From positions 1 through 45,538 of the forward strand of contig JBKCGZ010000146.1 of the NCBI GenBank assembly GCA_046303115.1: a DNA stretch of 45,538 nt. The letters run 5' to 3'. The stretch is from CAINEC01 sp046303115. GTDB lineage: Bacteria; Bacteroidota; Bacteroidia; AKYH767-A; OLB10. Below the pieces are notes generated by a model. The model was given only the letters and a program-made list of their open reading frames with translations, had not been told where the DNA came from and made no database searches. This document shows, in pieces, positions 17,842 through 24,895 of this stretch. Made by a program: the position numbers and the translations under genes. How positions within the stretch are numbered: the first letter of the stretch is position 1; every line of letters starts with the position of its first letter.

Positions 17842-18063
17842 TTAGTATTCATCTTCGTTAAAAAAGAAGTCGTCTTTTGTTGGATAGTCGGGCCAAATTT
17901 CTTCAATAGTTTCATAAGGCTCACCTTCATCTTCTAACTCCTGAAGGTTTTCTATTACTTCCATTGGAGCTCCCGAACGAATTGCATAATCAATCAACTC
18001 ATCCTTGGTAGCAGGCCAAGGGGCATCTTCCAGGTGGGAAGCAAGTTCTAAAGTCCAGTACAT
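17842..18063 (-). CDS. DUF2795-domain protein
   Basis: A 73-residue acidic protein that fits the DUF2795 family: LASHLEDAPWPATKDELIDYAIRSGAPMEVIENLQEL is the defining core, seen in many bacteria as a short helical domain of unknown function. The tail (PDYPTKDDFFFNEDEY) is strongly acidic. In some genomes such proteins accompany nucleic-acid enzymes, but nothing here shows a role. It is a single gene convergent with recQ. Confidence 0.85.
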   Translation of the reverse strand: MYWTLELASHLEDAPWPATKDELIDYAIRSGAPMEVIENLQELEDEGEPYETIEEIWPDYPTKDDFFFNEDEY

Positions 18064-18134
18064 AGTTGTAAATTTAATAAAATTTTTAACGATATAAAAA
18101 TAATTTTGTTGCTCCCGTTTTTAGCAGGGGCGTG

Positions 18135-18168
18135 CAAAAATAACAAAAGATTTATCTAAAAAAACAAA
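18135..18168 (-). promoter_or_regulatory. Promoter candidate for the DUF2795 gene
   Basis: On the minus strand TTTG (18168-18165) and TATTTTTG (18142-18135) are separated by 22 nt, within the Bacteroidota range. It lies 71 nt before the start codon. Confidence 0.4.
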
Positions 18169-18183
18169 TTTTTGAAAGGTATT

Positions 18184-18732
18184 TTAAATTCTTGGGCTCC
18201 AAGGGCTTTCATCTGCATTCAGATTTTTAGCTGTCCAACGGGATAAAAGGAACAAATAATCTGATAAACGATTGAGGTAGATACTGATAACAGGGTCCGT
18301 TTTTGCCTCATTTTGCAAGTGTACGATTAATCGCTCTGCCCTTCTGCATACACATCTCGCAATATGAATTTGAGACACTAATGGGTGTCCTCCTGGTAAT
18401 ATAAACGACTTTAACGGTTCCAGCTGTTCATCCATAACGTCCATTTCCTGCTCCAAAATTTTGCAATCATGTTCCGTTAACTCAGGAAGTTTCATCTTAC
18501 TCTTCTCTGGATCTGCAGCTAATAAGGAACCTATCGTAAATAATCTGTCTTGTATATAAAGTAGCTGTTGGATATGGTGCTCATCACCGATTTGATCTCT
18601 TATCAGTCCAACCCATGAATTTAATTCGTCAACCGTGCCATAAGCCTCTATGCGTAAATGATATTTTGGAACTCTCGTGCCTCCTATGAGCGATGTCTCC
18701 CCTTGATCTCCAGTTTTTGTATAGATTTTCAT
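18184..18732 (-). CDS. Cob(I)alamin adenosyltransferase, PduO type
   Basis: It transfers the 5'-deoxyadenosyl group of ATP to cob(I)alamin, giving adenosylcobalamin. Family motifs are TKTGDQGETSLIGG (ATP binding, residues 5-18), RIEAYGTVDELNS, RCVCRRAERL and LNRLSDYLFLLSRW. At 182 residues it is normal for the PduO class. It starts 1 nt after the LolD-type ATPase gene, so the two are co-transcribed. No cobalamin riboswitch or B12 biosynthesis gene is nearby, which suggests salvage. Its product would be the chromophore of the CarH-like regulator at the window start (inference). Confidence 0.94.
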   Translation of the reverse strand: MKIYTKTGDQGETSLIGGTRVPKYHLRIEAYGTVDELNSWVGLIRDQIGDEHHIQQLLYIQDRLFTIGSLLAADPEKSKMKLPELTEHDCKILEQEMDVMDEQLEPLKSFILPGGHPLVSQIHIARCVCRRAERLIVHLQNEAKTDPVISIYLNRLSDYLFLLSRWTAKNLNADESPWSPRI

Positions 18733-18733
18733 T

Positions 18734-19444
18734 TTAAGCAGGTTGTTTGATTTTTATATTTTGATTCATTGCATCGGACTCTACTAATCCATCTTTTAAT
18801 CGAACAATGCGATGCGCATGTTGTGCAATGTCTTCTTCGTGTGTTACTAATATTACGGTATTCCCTCTGCGATGAATCTCGGCAAACAAATCCATTATCT
18901 CTTCGGATGTTTTTGAGTCGAGGTTACCTGTAGGCTCATCGGCAAGGATGATACTCGGATTAGTAACCAACGCACGTGCTACAGCAACACGCTGTCGTTG
19001 ACCTCCTGATAGTTCGTTTGGTCGGTGTGTCATACGATCATTTAATCCAACACTCTTTAATGCTTCTGCTGCTCTTGCTTCGCGATCAGCTTTGTTTACT
19101 CCGGAGTAGATTAATGGTAATGCAACGTTCTCTAAGGCGGTGCTTCTTGGTAATAAATTAAACGACTGAAATACGAATCCGATTTGACGGTTTCTGATTT
19201 CTGCTAATTCATTATCCGACATTTTCGCAACGTCGATGTTGTTCAAAAAATACTCTCCACCAGAGGGTGTATCCAAACAGCCAAGTACATTCATTAATGT
19301 CGACTTACCAGAACCTGATGAGCCCATTAAGGCTACATACTCATTCTTGAATATTTCTAAACTGATGTCTCTTAAAGCAAATATTTTTTCTGCACCTACT
19401 TGATAGGTTCTAGAAATATGATTGACTCTGATGATTGATTCCAC
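18734..19444 (-). CDS. ABC transporter ATP-binding protein, LolD/MacB type
   Basis: A 236-residue ATPase with Walker A GSSGSGKST (K47), Q-loop FVFQSFNLLPRSTALENVALPL, signature LSGGQRQRVAVARAL, Walker B IILADEPTGNLD and switch His in VTHEED. The Q-loop and GNLDSKTSEEIM stretch place it in the LolD/MacB/FtsE group, which serves lipoprotein release or efflux in the envelope. No permease gene is adjacent, so the partner must be elsewhere. The next gene downstream is the cobalamin adenosyltransferase, 1 nt away; the functional link is not obvious. Confidence 0.92.
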   Translation of the reverse strand: MESIIRVNHISRTYQVGAEKIFALRDISLEIFKNEYVALMGSSGSGKSTLMNVLGCLDTPSGGEYFLNNIDVAKMSDNELAEIRNRQIGFVFQSFNLLPRSTALENVALPLIYSGVNKADREARAAEALKSVGLNDRMTHRPNELSGGQRQRVAVARALVTNPSIILADEPTGNLDSKTSEEIMDLFAEIHRRGNTVILVTHEEDIAQHAHRIVRLKDGLVESDAMNQNIKIKQPA

Positions 19445-19460
19445 AAAAAATAAATTTTAT

Positions 19461-19468
19461 CAAAGGTA
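19461..19468 (-). promoter_or_regulatory. -7 box candidate for the LolD-type ATPase gene
   Basis: Minus-strand TACCTTTG, a full TAnnTTTG match, lies 16 nt before the start codon. A perfect inverted repeat lies immediately upstream, at 19470-19492. Confidence 0.4.
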
Positions 19469-19469
19469 A

Positions 19470-19492
19470 CAAACAGATGCATATTCTGTTTG
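19470..19492. repeat. Inverted repeat upstream of the LolD-type ATPase gene
   Basis: CAAACAGA at 19470-19477 and TCTGTTTG at 19485-19492 are perfect 8-bp arms with a 7-nt spacer. They cover the region just upstream of the -7 candidate. No T run follows on either strand, so an operator is more likely than a terminator. Confidence 0.4.
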
Positions 19493-19521
19493 CCCATATT
19501 GTTTATTTAATTACTATCTGA

Positions 19522-20310
19522 TTAATATCTGATTTTGAAATCTTCTTTTGAAAATCCTGGATTGAAAAATACGATTCCCATCATGTAAAGGTTAATGGAT
19601 ATGCTTACTCTTGAATGTTGTATGATTTTCTTCCAGGCTTCTTTCATTTCCTCCGACCAATTAATATCATCAAATATGATAAACGAATCTTCATGCATGT
19701 ATGGAAGGCACATTTCAAAATATCGAAGAGTAGGTTCCAACCGATGATTACCATCAATATAAACAGCATCAACTTTCTTTTTACGTTCTAATTGATCTGC
19801 TAATGTATCATCGAAATTTCCAGGCACTATTTCAATATTTAAATCTGGAAATTGTTCAAGTTGTTTGCGCGTAAATGCCGCTGTATAATCACATCCTTCT
19901 ATGGTAGTTAGATTCATCTGTGGATTTCCAGCACTGATGTATAAAGAACTTATTCCTAAAGATGTTCCAAGTTCAATTACGGTGTTTGGTTTTAAATAAG
20001 CCATCAAACGGAAAAGCATGCGCGCATATTTCGGAGGCTTAGCTGCATTTTTTGCAATGGAAGCAATGGATAATTCTTTATGTAAATTTCCACTTACTCC
20101 AGCGCCAAAGTCTTTAACAGAAATTACTGTTTTATTTTTTAAACAAGCTTCGCGATAATCTTCGATGCGATTTTGCACAGGATTTTTTTTATCATATCGC
20201 CAGACAGCTTCGTTTAAATTATAAAGAAAGGAAGATTGTAAACCATGGCGACCAACAGATGCAAACCAATAAGCTATGTAACCAACAATTAAACGAAATA
20301 AACTTGTCAT
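19522..20310 (-). CDS. SAM-dependent class I methyltransferase
   Basis: A 262-residue protein with a Rossmann methyltransferase core from about residue 85. Motif I is VIELGTSLGISSLYI, followed by the acidic strand end TTIEG and then DAVYIDGNHRLEPTLRYFEM and IIFDDINWSEEM, the pattern of the Methyltransf_24/O-methyltransferase group. The substrate is unknown. It overlaps terC by 4 nt and is the last gene of the cvpA operon. Confidence 0.85.
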   Translation of the reverse strand: MTSLFRLIVGYIAYWFASVGRHGLQSSFLYNLNEAVWRYDKKNPVQNRIEDYREACLKNKTVISVKDFGAGVSGNLHKELSIASIAKNAAKPPKYARMLFRLMAYLKPNTVIELGTSLGISSLYISAGNPQMNLTTIEGCDYTAAFTRKQLEQFPDLNIEIVPGNFDDTLADQLERKKKVDAVYIDGNHRLEPTLRYFEMCLPYMHEDSFIIFDDINWSEEMKEAWKKIIQHSRVSISINLYMMGIVFFNPGFSKEDFKIRY

Positions 20311-21236
20311 GCTTTGTTACTGTTTGCTCTAAGTGAAAATAATAAACTAACAAATAGAATTGTGATAATCGTACCTAATGCAAATAATGGTGGTAAGTGA
20401 AAAAACTCAGCAATTAACATTTTTATACCTACAAAAACAAGAATGATGGCGATGCCAAATTTCAAATACTTAAATATTTTCATCAAATGAGAAATACCAA
20501 AATACAATGAACGAAGTCCGAGTACTGCTAATACATTACTGCAATAAATAATAAATGCATTTTTACTTATTGAAAGTGATGCAGGAATAGAATCAACAGC
20601 GAAAATCAAATCTGTAAATTCAATAACTATCAATACGAGAAATAAAGGAGTAGCAATTAGTTTAGCGTTTCTCTTCGTGAAAAATCTATTCCCATCATAC
20701 TCATCACTTAATGGGACAAATTTTCTCATAAATCGTACGATGATGTTTTTAGATAAATCTGTTTCATCGTCTTCCTTATGAAAAAATATTTTAATTCCTG
20801 TAAAGACTAAAAATCCACCGAATAAATACACAAGCCATTCAAAATGATGGATGAGTGTTACACCTGCAGAAATAAAAACACCTCTCAGTACTAACGCCCC
20901 CAATATACCCCAAAATAATACACGATGTTGATACTCGTCAGGTACTTTAAAGTAGTTAAATACGATGATGAATACAAAAAGATTATCGACGCTAAGTGTC
21001 CACTCGATTAAATAAGCAGTTAAGTATTCGGTCGCGGCATTGGATCCGATGTAATTATATATCCATACACCAAATAATAGTGCAACAAAAATCCAGAATA
21101 CAACCCATCCTAATGTTGACTGAACAGATACTGCTTTGTTTTTTCGATTAACAAAAAATAAGTCTAGTCCAAGTAAGGCAAGTATACTTAAGTTGAAGTA
21201 AATCCAAAATGATGAAGGAACAATATCTGTCATCAA
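20307..21236 (-). CDS. TerC/Alx-family integral membrane protein
   Basis: A polytopic membrane protein of 309 residues with about nine hydrophobic helices. Family landmarks are YLIEWTLSVDNLFVFIIVFNYF (conserved acidic and Asn residues within a helix), HRVLFWGILGALVLRG and ITDLIFAVDSIPA-like FTDLIFAVDSIPASL. Characterised members of this family act in Mn2+ export or metal handling (Alx, TerC). It abuts the periplasmic thioredoxin gene and overlaps the methyltransferase gene by 4 nt. Confidence 0.92.
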   Translation of the reverse strand: MMTDIVPSSFWIYFNLSILALLGLDLFFVNRKNKAVSVQSTLGWVVFWIFVALLFGVWIYNYIGSNAATEYLTAYLIEWTLSVDNLFVFIIVFNYFKVPDEYQHRVLFWGILGALVLRGVFISAGVTLIHHFEWLVYLFGGFLVFTGIKIFFHKEDDETDLSKNIIVRFMRKFVPLSDEYDGNRFFTKRNAKLIATPLFLVLIVIEFTDLIFAVDSIPASLSISKNAFIIYCSNVLAVLGLRSLYFGISHLMKIFKYLKFGIAIILVFVGIKMLIAEFFHLPPLFALGTIITILFVSLLFSLRANSNKA

Positions 21237-21719
21237 TTACTTTTTATAATTTTTTTCATCCAACGCATCTTTTCTCCACTGATGAAAAAAGTCCATGACG
21301 ATTTCCTTACTATATCCTTCTCCTTTTTCAAGGTAAGCTGAATTTTGTGTGTGAATTAATTCTCCTTTCGAATTTAAAATCACGAAAACAGGGTATCCAA
21401 AACGTTGAGGGAATTGCAGTGATTTTAAAACATCTTCGTTTTTGTTTTCCTTGCTATAATTGATATGTTCTACAACAAAATTTTTATTCATCGCAGAATC
21501 TAACTGTGTATCTGTAGTAACAAACTTGTTAAACATTCTGCACCATTTACACCAGTTACCTCCAATCATTAATAATACATGCTTATTTTCCGCACTTGCT
21601 TTTAGTTTAGCCGATTTAATTTGTTCGGCTGCGTTTAATTCAGGATGATAGATCAGCGAGTCTTGTGCAAACGAATCAAGTGAAAGGGCGATTAAAAAAA
21701 ATAGAATTAGTTTTTTCAT
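21237..21719 (-). CDS. Periplasmic thioredoxin-fold protein
   Basis: A signal peptide (1-18, ending SFAQ) precedes a thioredoxin fold. The redox motif is WCKWC (C57, C60), and FGYPVFVIL supplies the cis-proline loop. Length (160 residues) and WCKWCRMFNKFV fit the Thioredoxin_7/DUF255-like group rather than classical TrxA. It probably reduces or oxidises envelope thiols. It overlaps cvpA by 4 nt and abuts terC, so it belongs to the cvpA operon. Confidence 0.88.
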   Translation of the reverse strand: MKKLILFFLIALSLDSFAQDSLIYHPELNAAEQIKSAKLKASAENKHVLLMIGGNWCKWCRMFNKFVTTDTQLDSAMNKNFVVEHINYSKENKNEDVLKSLQFPQRFGYPVFVILNSKGELIHTQNSAYLEKGEGYSKEIVMDFFHQWRKDALDEKNYKK

Positions 21720-22240
21720 TTTTCTACAGGTTCAGGAATTACTTTTTCAAACTCTTGCTTTACATCTTCTAATGCTGGAAATAATAAATGCGCAAGGTTT
21801 AATACAGGTTGATATAGTAACGATTCTTGTTTTGTTTTTTTGTCGATTAATTGCACACGATTGTCAATCGGCTTAAAGATGGCAAGGATTACACTAACTG
21901 TTAACGCGAATTTTAGTCCGCCGAAAATAGCCCCCACCAACTGATTTATTTGCGTAAGCTTTCCGATTTTTAAAATGCCTTCTAAAAACTTCGCTAATAA
22001 AATCATTACTACTAACACTAAAATAAAAACGAGAATGAAGGTAATCCATGGCAGCACTCTTTCAGGACTATCTGTCATTTTTTTTACCATGCCCTCAAAT
22101 AAGCCAGAAAATTTAATTGCTACGTATAGGCCGAGTACTAGACCAATCATCATAGCAATTTCGAAGATAATTCCTCGCTTCCAACCTTTATATAAGCCCC
22201 ATGCTATTGGTAATGCAATAAGTATATCCAGATAGTTCAT
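21716..22240 (-). CDS. cvpA: CvpA-family membrane protein
   Basis: A 174-residue inner-membrane protein with four hydrophobic helices in the CvpA pattern (YLDILIALPIAWGLYKGWKRGII at the start, then LVGAIFGGLKFALTVSVILAIF). In E. coli CvpA is linked to colicin V export and envelope stress; the mechanism is unclear. It is the first gene of a four-gene minus-strand operon with the thioredoxin, TerC and methyltransferase genes. I see no consensus -7 box upstream. Confidence 0.88.
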   Translation of the reverse strand: MNYLDILIALPIAWGLYKGWKRGIIFEIAMMIGLVLGLYVAIKFSGLFEGMVKKMTDSPERVLPWITFILVFILVLVVMILLAKFLEGILKIGKLTQINQLVGAIFGGLKFALTVSVILAIFKPIDNRVQLIDKKTKQESLLYQPVLNLAHLLFPALEDVKQEFEKVIPEPVEK

Positions 22241-22332
22241 GCTAATTCAATGTTTCTGCTAATATAATGCTTAGTGCTTCTTCATTAAGCATCAAATTGC
22301 AACAATCATTAACAATAAAAAGCCTAAAAAAG

Positions 22333-23535
22333 TTAATAAGCTTCCATCACCATTTTAACTCCTGGTAATTCTTTTCCTTCAATGTATTCAAGCAAAGCCC
22401 CTCCGCCTGTAGATACATAACTCACTTGATTAGCGAGTGAAAACTGATTGATAGCTGCAGCTGAATCGCCACCACCAATTAGAGAAAATGCCCCATTTGA
22501 AGTTGCTGCAACAATTGCATCAGCAACGGTTTTAGTTCCGTTTTCAAATTTCTTCATTTCAAAAACGCCCATCGGTCCGTTCCATAAAATCGTCTTGCTA
22601 CCAGCAATCACTTTTGCAAATGCCGCTGCTGAATCAGGACCAATATCAAGTCCTAACCAACCTGCTTCAATATGACGGATATCCGTAGTGTTAGTATTGG
22701 CATCTTTATCGAACTTGTCACCATTTACTGAATCTGTTGGCAGATGAATTTCAACACCTTTAGTTTTTGCTTTTTCTAAAATTGATAATGCTAAATCCAA
22801 TTTATCTTCTTCACAAAGTGAATTACCAATTTCACCTCCCAAGGCTTTGATAAAAGTATACGCCATTCCGCCGCCAATAATCAGGTGATTAACCTTGTTC
22901 ATTAACTGATCAATGATTAAAATTTTATCTGATACTTTAGCACCACCCATGATGGCAGTAAAAGGAGTAGCCGCATTATTCAATACTTTTTCAGCGTTGT
23001 TTAATTCGTTCGCCATTACATAGCCAAACATGCTATTACCTTTAAAATATTGAGCAATAACCGCGGTGCTTGCATGTGCACGATGCGCAGTTCCAAAAGC
23101 ATCATTCACATATACATCTCCTAACGCCGCTAATTGCTTCGCGAAATCAGGATTGCCTTTCTCTTCCTCTTTATAGAAACGTAAATTCTCTAATAACAAC
23201 ACTTCTCCACTTTGCAATGATGCAGCTGCTTCTTCCGCCGGTGAGTTGATGCAATCAGAAGCAAATTTTACCGGACGATTTAACAATGCAGATAATGTGG
23301 CAACCGTATGCTTCAACGAATATTTTTCAGCAGGTCCTTCTTTTGGTCGGCCTAGGTGCGACATCAGAATTACGCTTCCACCATCTTTCAATATTTTTTC
23401 AATTGTTGGAATTGCTGCTTTGATACGCGTAGGGTCTGTAACCTGAAAATCGCTGTTAAGAGGTACGTTAAAGTCTACTCGAATAAGTGCTTTTTTACCA
23501 GCAAAGTTGAATTGATCGATGGTTTTAATTTGCAT
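22333..23535 (-). CDS. pgk: Phosphoglycerate kinase
   Basis: It catalyses ATP formation from 1,3-bisphosphoglycerate and ADP in glycolysis. Signatures are RVDFNVPLN near the N-terminus, MSHLGRP, ENLRF, NDAFGTAHRAHAST, GGAKVSDKI, NGPMGVFE and the C-terminal GGGDSAAAI. The start at 23535 (MQIKTIDQF) gives 400 residues, the normal length. An earlier ATG at 23664 would add 43 residues that match nothing in the family and would run through the -7 candidate, so I reject it. Confidence 0.97.
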   Translation of the reverse strand: MQIKTIDQFNFAGKKALIRVDFNVPLNSDFQVTDPTRIKAAIPTIEKILKDGGSVILMSHLGRPKEGPAEKYSLKHTVATLSALLNRPVKFASDCINSPAEEAAASLQSGEVLLLENLRFYKEEEKGNPDFAKQLAALGDVYVNDAFGTAHRAHASTAVIAQYFKGNSMFGYVMANELNNAEKVLNNAATPFTAIMGGAKVSDKILIIDQLMNKVNHLIIGGGMAYTFIKALGGEIGNSLCEEDKLDLALSILEKAKTKGVEIHLPTDSVNGDKFDKDANTNTTDIRHIEAGWLGLDIGPDSAAAFAKVIAGSKTILWNGPMGVFEMKKFENGTKTVADAIVAATSNGAFSLIGGGDSAAAINQFSLANQVSYVSTGGGALLEYIEGKELPGVKMVMEAY

Positions 23536-23555
23536 AAGATTGATTTTTAAGAGCG

Positions 23556-23563
23556 CAAAAATA
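23556..23563 (-). promoter_or_regulatory. -7 box candidate for pgk
   Basis: Minus-strand TATTTTTG, a full TAnnTTTG match, lies 20 nt before the pgk start chosen here. No clear -33 TTG is present. Confidence 0.4.
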
Positions 23564-23670
23564 GGTGTTCTGAAGCTAAAAAAAACTTTTCCACTAATAC
23601 GGTTGAATAAATTGTGGTAAAAAATCAGATTCTCGACGGCATAATCGCAATTTCGAAAGGTCATTCCGTG

Positions 23671-23678
23671 TATTTTTG
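23671..23678 (+). promoter_or_regulatory. -7 box of holB, implying a leaderless or near-leaderless mRNA
   Basis: TATTTTTG is a full match to the -7 element and ends only 5 nt before the holB ATG at 23684. Transcription would start at or next to the start codon. The -33 region has no TTG. Confidence 0.5.
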
Positions 23679-23683
23679 CAACA

Positions 23684-24829
23684 ATGCAATTTAAAGATGT
23701 AATTGGTCAGGATGCTGTAAAGGCTCGCTTACGTGCTTCGCGAAAAGAAGGACGTATCAGTCATGCGCAGCTATTCTTCGGTCCTTCAGGGTCTGGAGTT
23801 TTGCCTATGGCCATGGCCTATGCTCAGTTTCTGATTTGCCAACAGCCAACGGAGGACGATAGTTGTGGTACCTGCCCCGCTTGTCAGAAGTGTAATAAGA
23901 TGGTGCATCCCGACATTTACTTTAGTTTTCCTGTGATTACGCTGGCAAAGCAAAAAATTGATAAGCCCGTTTCTAACGATTTTATTGCAGATTTCAGAAA
24001 GACTGTTTTGGCTCATCCATATCTTGATTACAATGATTGGATTGCAGAAATCAGTGATTCGGAGAATAAGCAGGGACGAATTTTTGTGCACGAAGGGCCA
24101 GAAATCATCAAGCGTATAAACCTGAAAGCCTTTGAAGCGCCGTTTAAAGTGGTGCTTATGTGGCTGCCAGAAAAGATGGGGATTGAATTAGCCAATACGC
24201 TATTGAAAAGTTTAGAAGAGCCACCCGATAATACCATTTTCATTCTTGCATCAGAACAAAGAGATACATTATTACAAACCATTTTATCCAGAACACAGTC
24301 GAGTAAGTTAAGTCGATTGAATGACCAGCAGGTGATTAATTCCTTGTTGCTGAGCAAGGAAATGGAAATGCACAAGGCAGGTGAAATAGCAAGACTGGCA
24401 GATGGTGATTATCACCTTGCGGAAGAGTTATCGGAGCAGTTATCAGGCAACGACACCTTCGATAAAGCGTTTTTATCATGGATGCGATTATGTTTTAATC
24501 CAGCGAAAAATATGGAAGCGCTAATGGCCTGGGTAGATAATATGGCCACGTATAAGCGTGAGGAGCAGAAACAGTTTTTGTATGCTTCTATTCAGATGGT
24601 AAGAGAATGTATGATGGTTAATTTAGCCGATCCTTCGCTCGTAAAACTAGAAGATCAGCAGGTTAAAACGCTGGAGAAATTTCTACCGTTTGTGAATGCA
24701 AAAAACATGACGCCGTTTGTGGAGGAACTTTCTAAGGCTCATTATCACATTGAGCGAAATGCACACGCAAAAATATTATTCCTTGATTTGTCACTTAAAT
24801 TGGGGAACATTCTTCAGATTAAAGCTTAG
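23684..24829 (+). CDS. holB: DNA polymerase III delta' subunit (HolB)
   Basis: The clamp-loader delta' subunit, which helps load the sliding clamp. The N-terminal AAA+ module has a degenerate P-loop, GPSGSGVLP, lacking the catalytic Lys, as expected for delta'. It is followed by a zinc module with C61, C64, C67 and C70 (CGTCPACQKC). TLLKSLEEPPDNTIFIL and LSRTQSSKL are the sensor-type motifs of the family. At 381 residues it is normal for Bacteroidota. It is divergent from pgk and followed by the PSP1 gene, an order often kept with gldH in this phylum. Confidence 0.93.
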   Translation: MQFKDVIGQDAVKARLRASRKEGRISHAQLFFGPSGSGVLPMAMAYAQFLICQQPTEDDSCGTCPACQKCNKMVHPDIYFSFPVITLAKQKIDKPVSNDFIADFRKTVLAHPYLDYNDWIAEISDSENKQGRIFVHEGPEIIKRINLKAFEAPFKVVLMWLPEKMGIELANTLLKSLEEPPDNTIFILASEQRDTLLQTILSRTQSSKLSRLNDQQVINSLLLSKEMEMHKAGEIARLADGDYHLAEELSEQLSGNDTFDKAFLSWMRLCFNPAKNMEALMAWVDNMATYKREEQKQFLYASIQMVRECMMVNLADPSLVKLEDQQVKTLEKFLPFVNAKNMTPFVEELSKAHYHIERNAHAKILFLDLSLKLGNILQIKA

Positions 24830-24895
24830 AAAAGTTAACTTTACGGCAATTAAATAAAATAATCATAGTGGTAATCGAACAAAAAACAGAAGCAT

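Noticed and set aside
22267..22292. Hairpin ATGCTTA / TAAGCAT between pgk and cvpA
   Set aside because: The stem is only 7 AT-rich base pairs with no following T run on the transcribed strand, so it is not a credible terminator.
23536..23664. A 43-codon N-terminal extension of pgk from ATG 23664
   Set aside because: The extension matches no PGK, runs through a -7 box, and the family start MQIKTIDQF at 23535 gives normal length.
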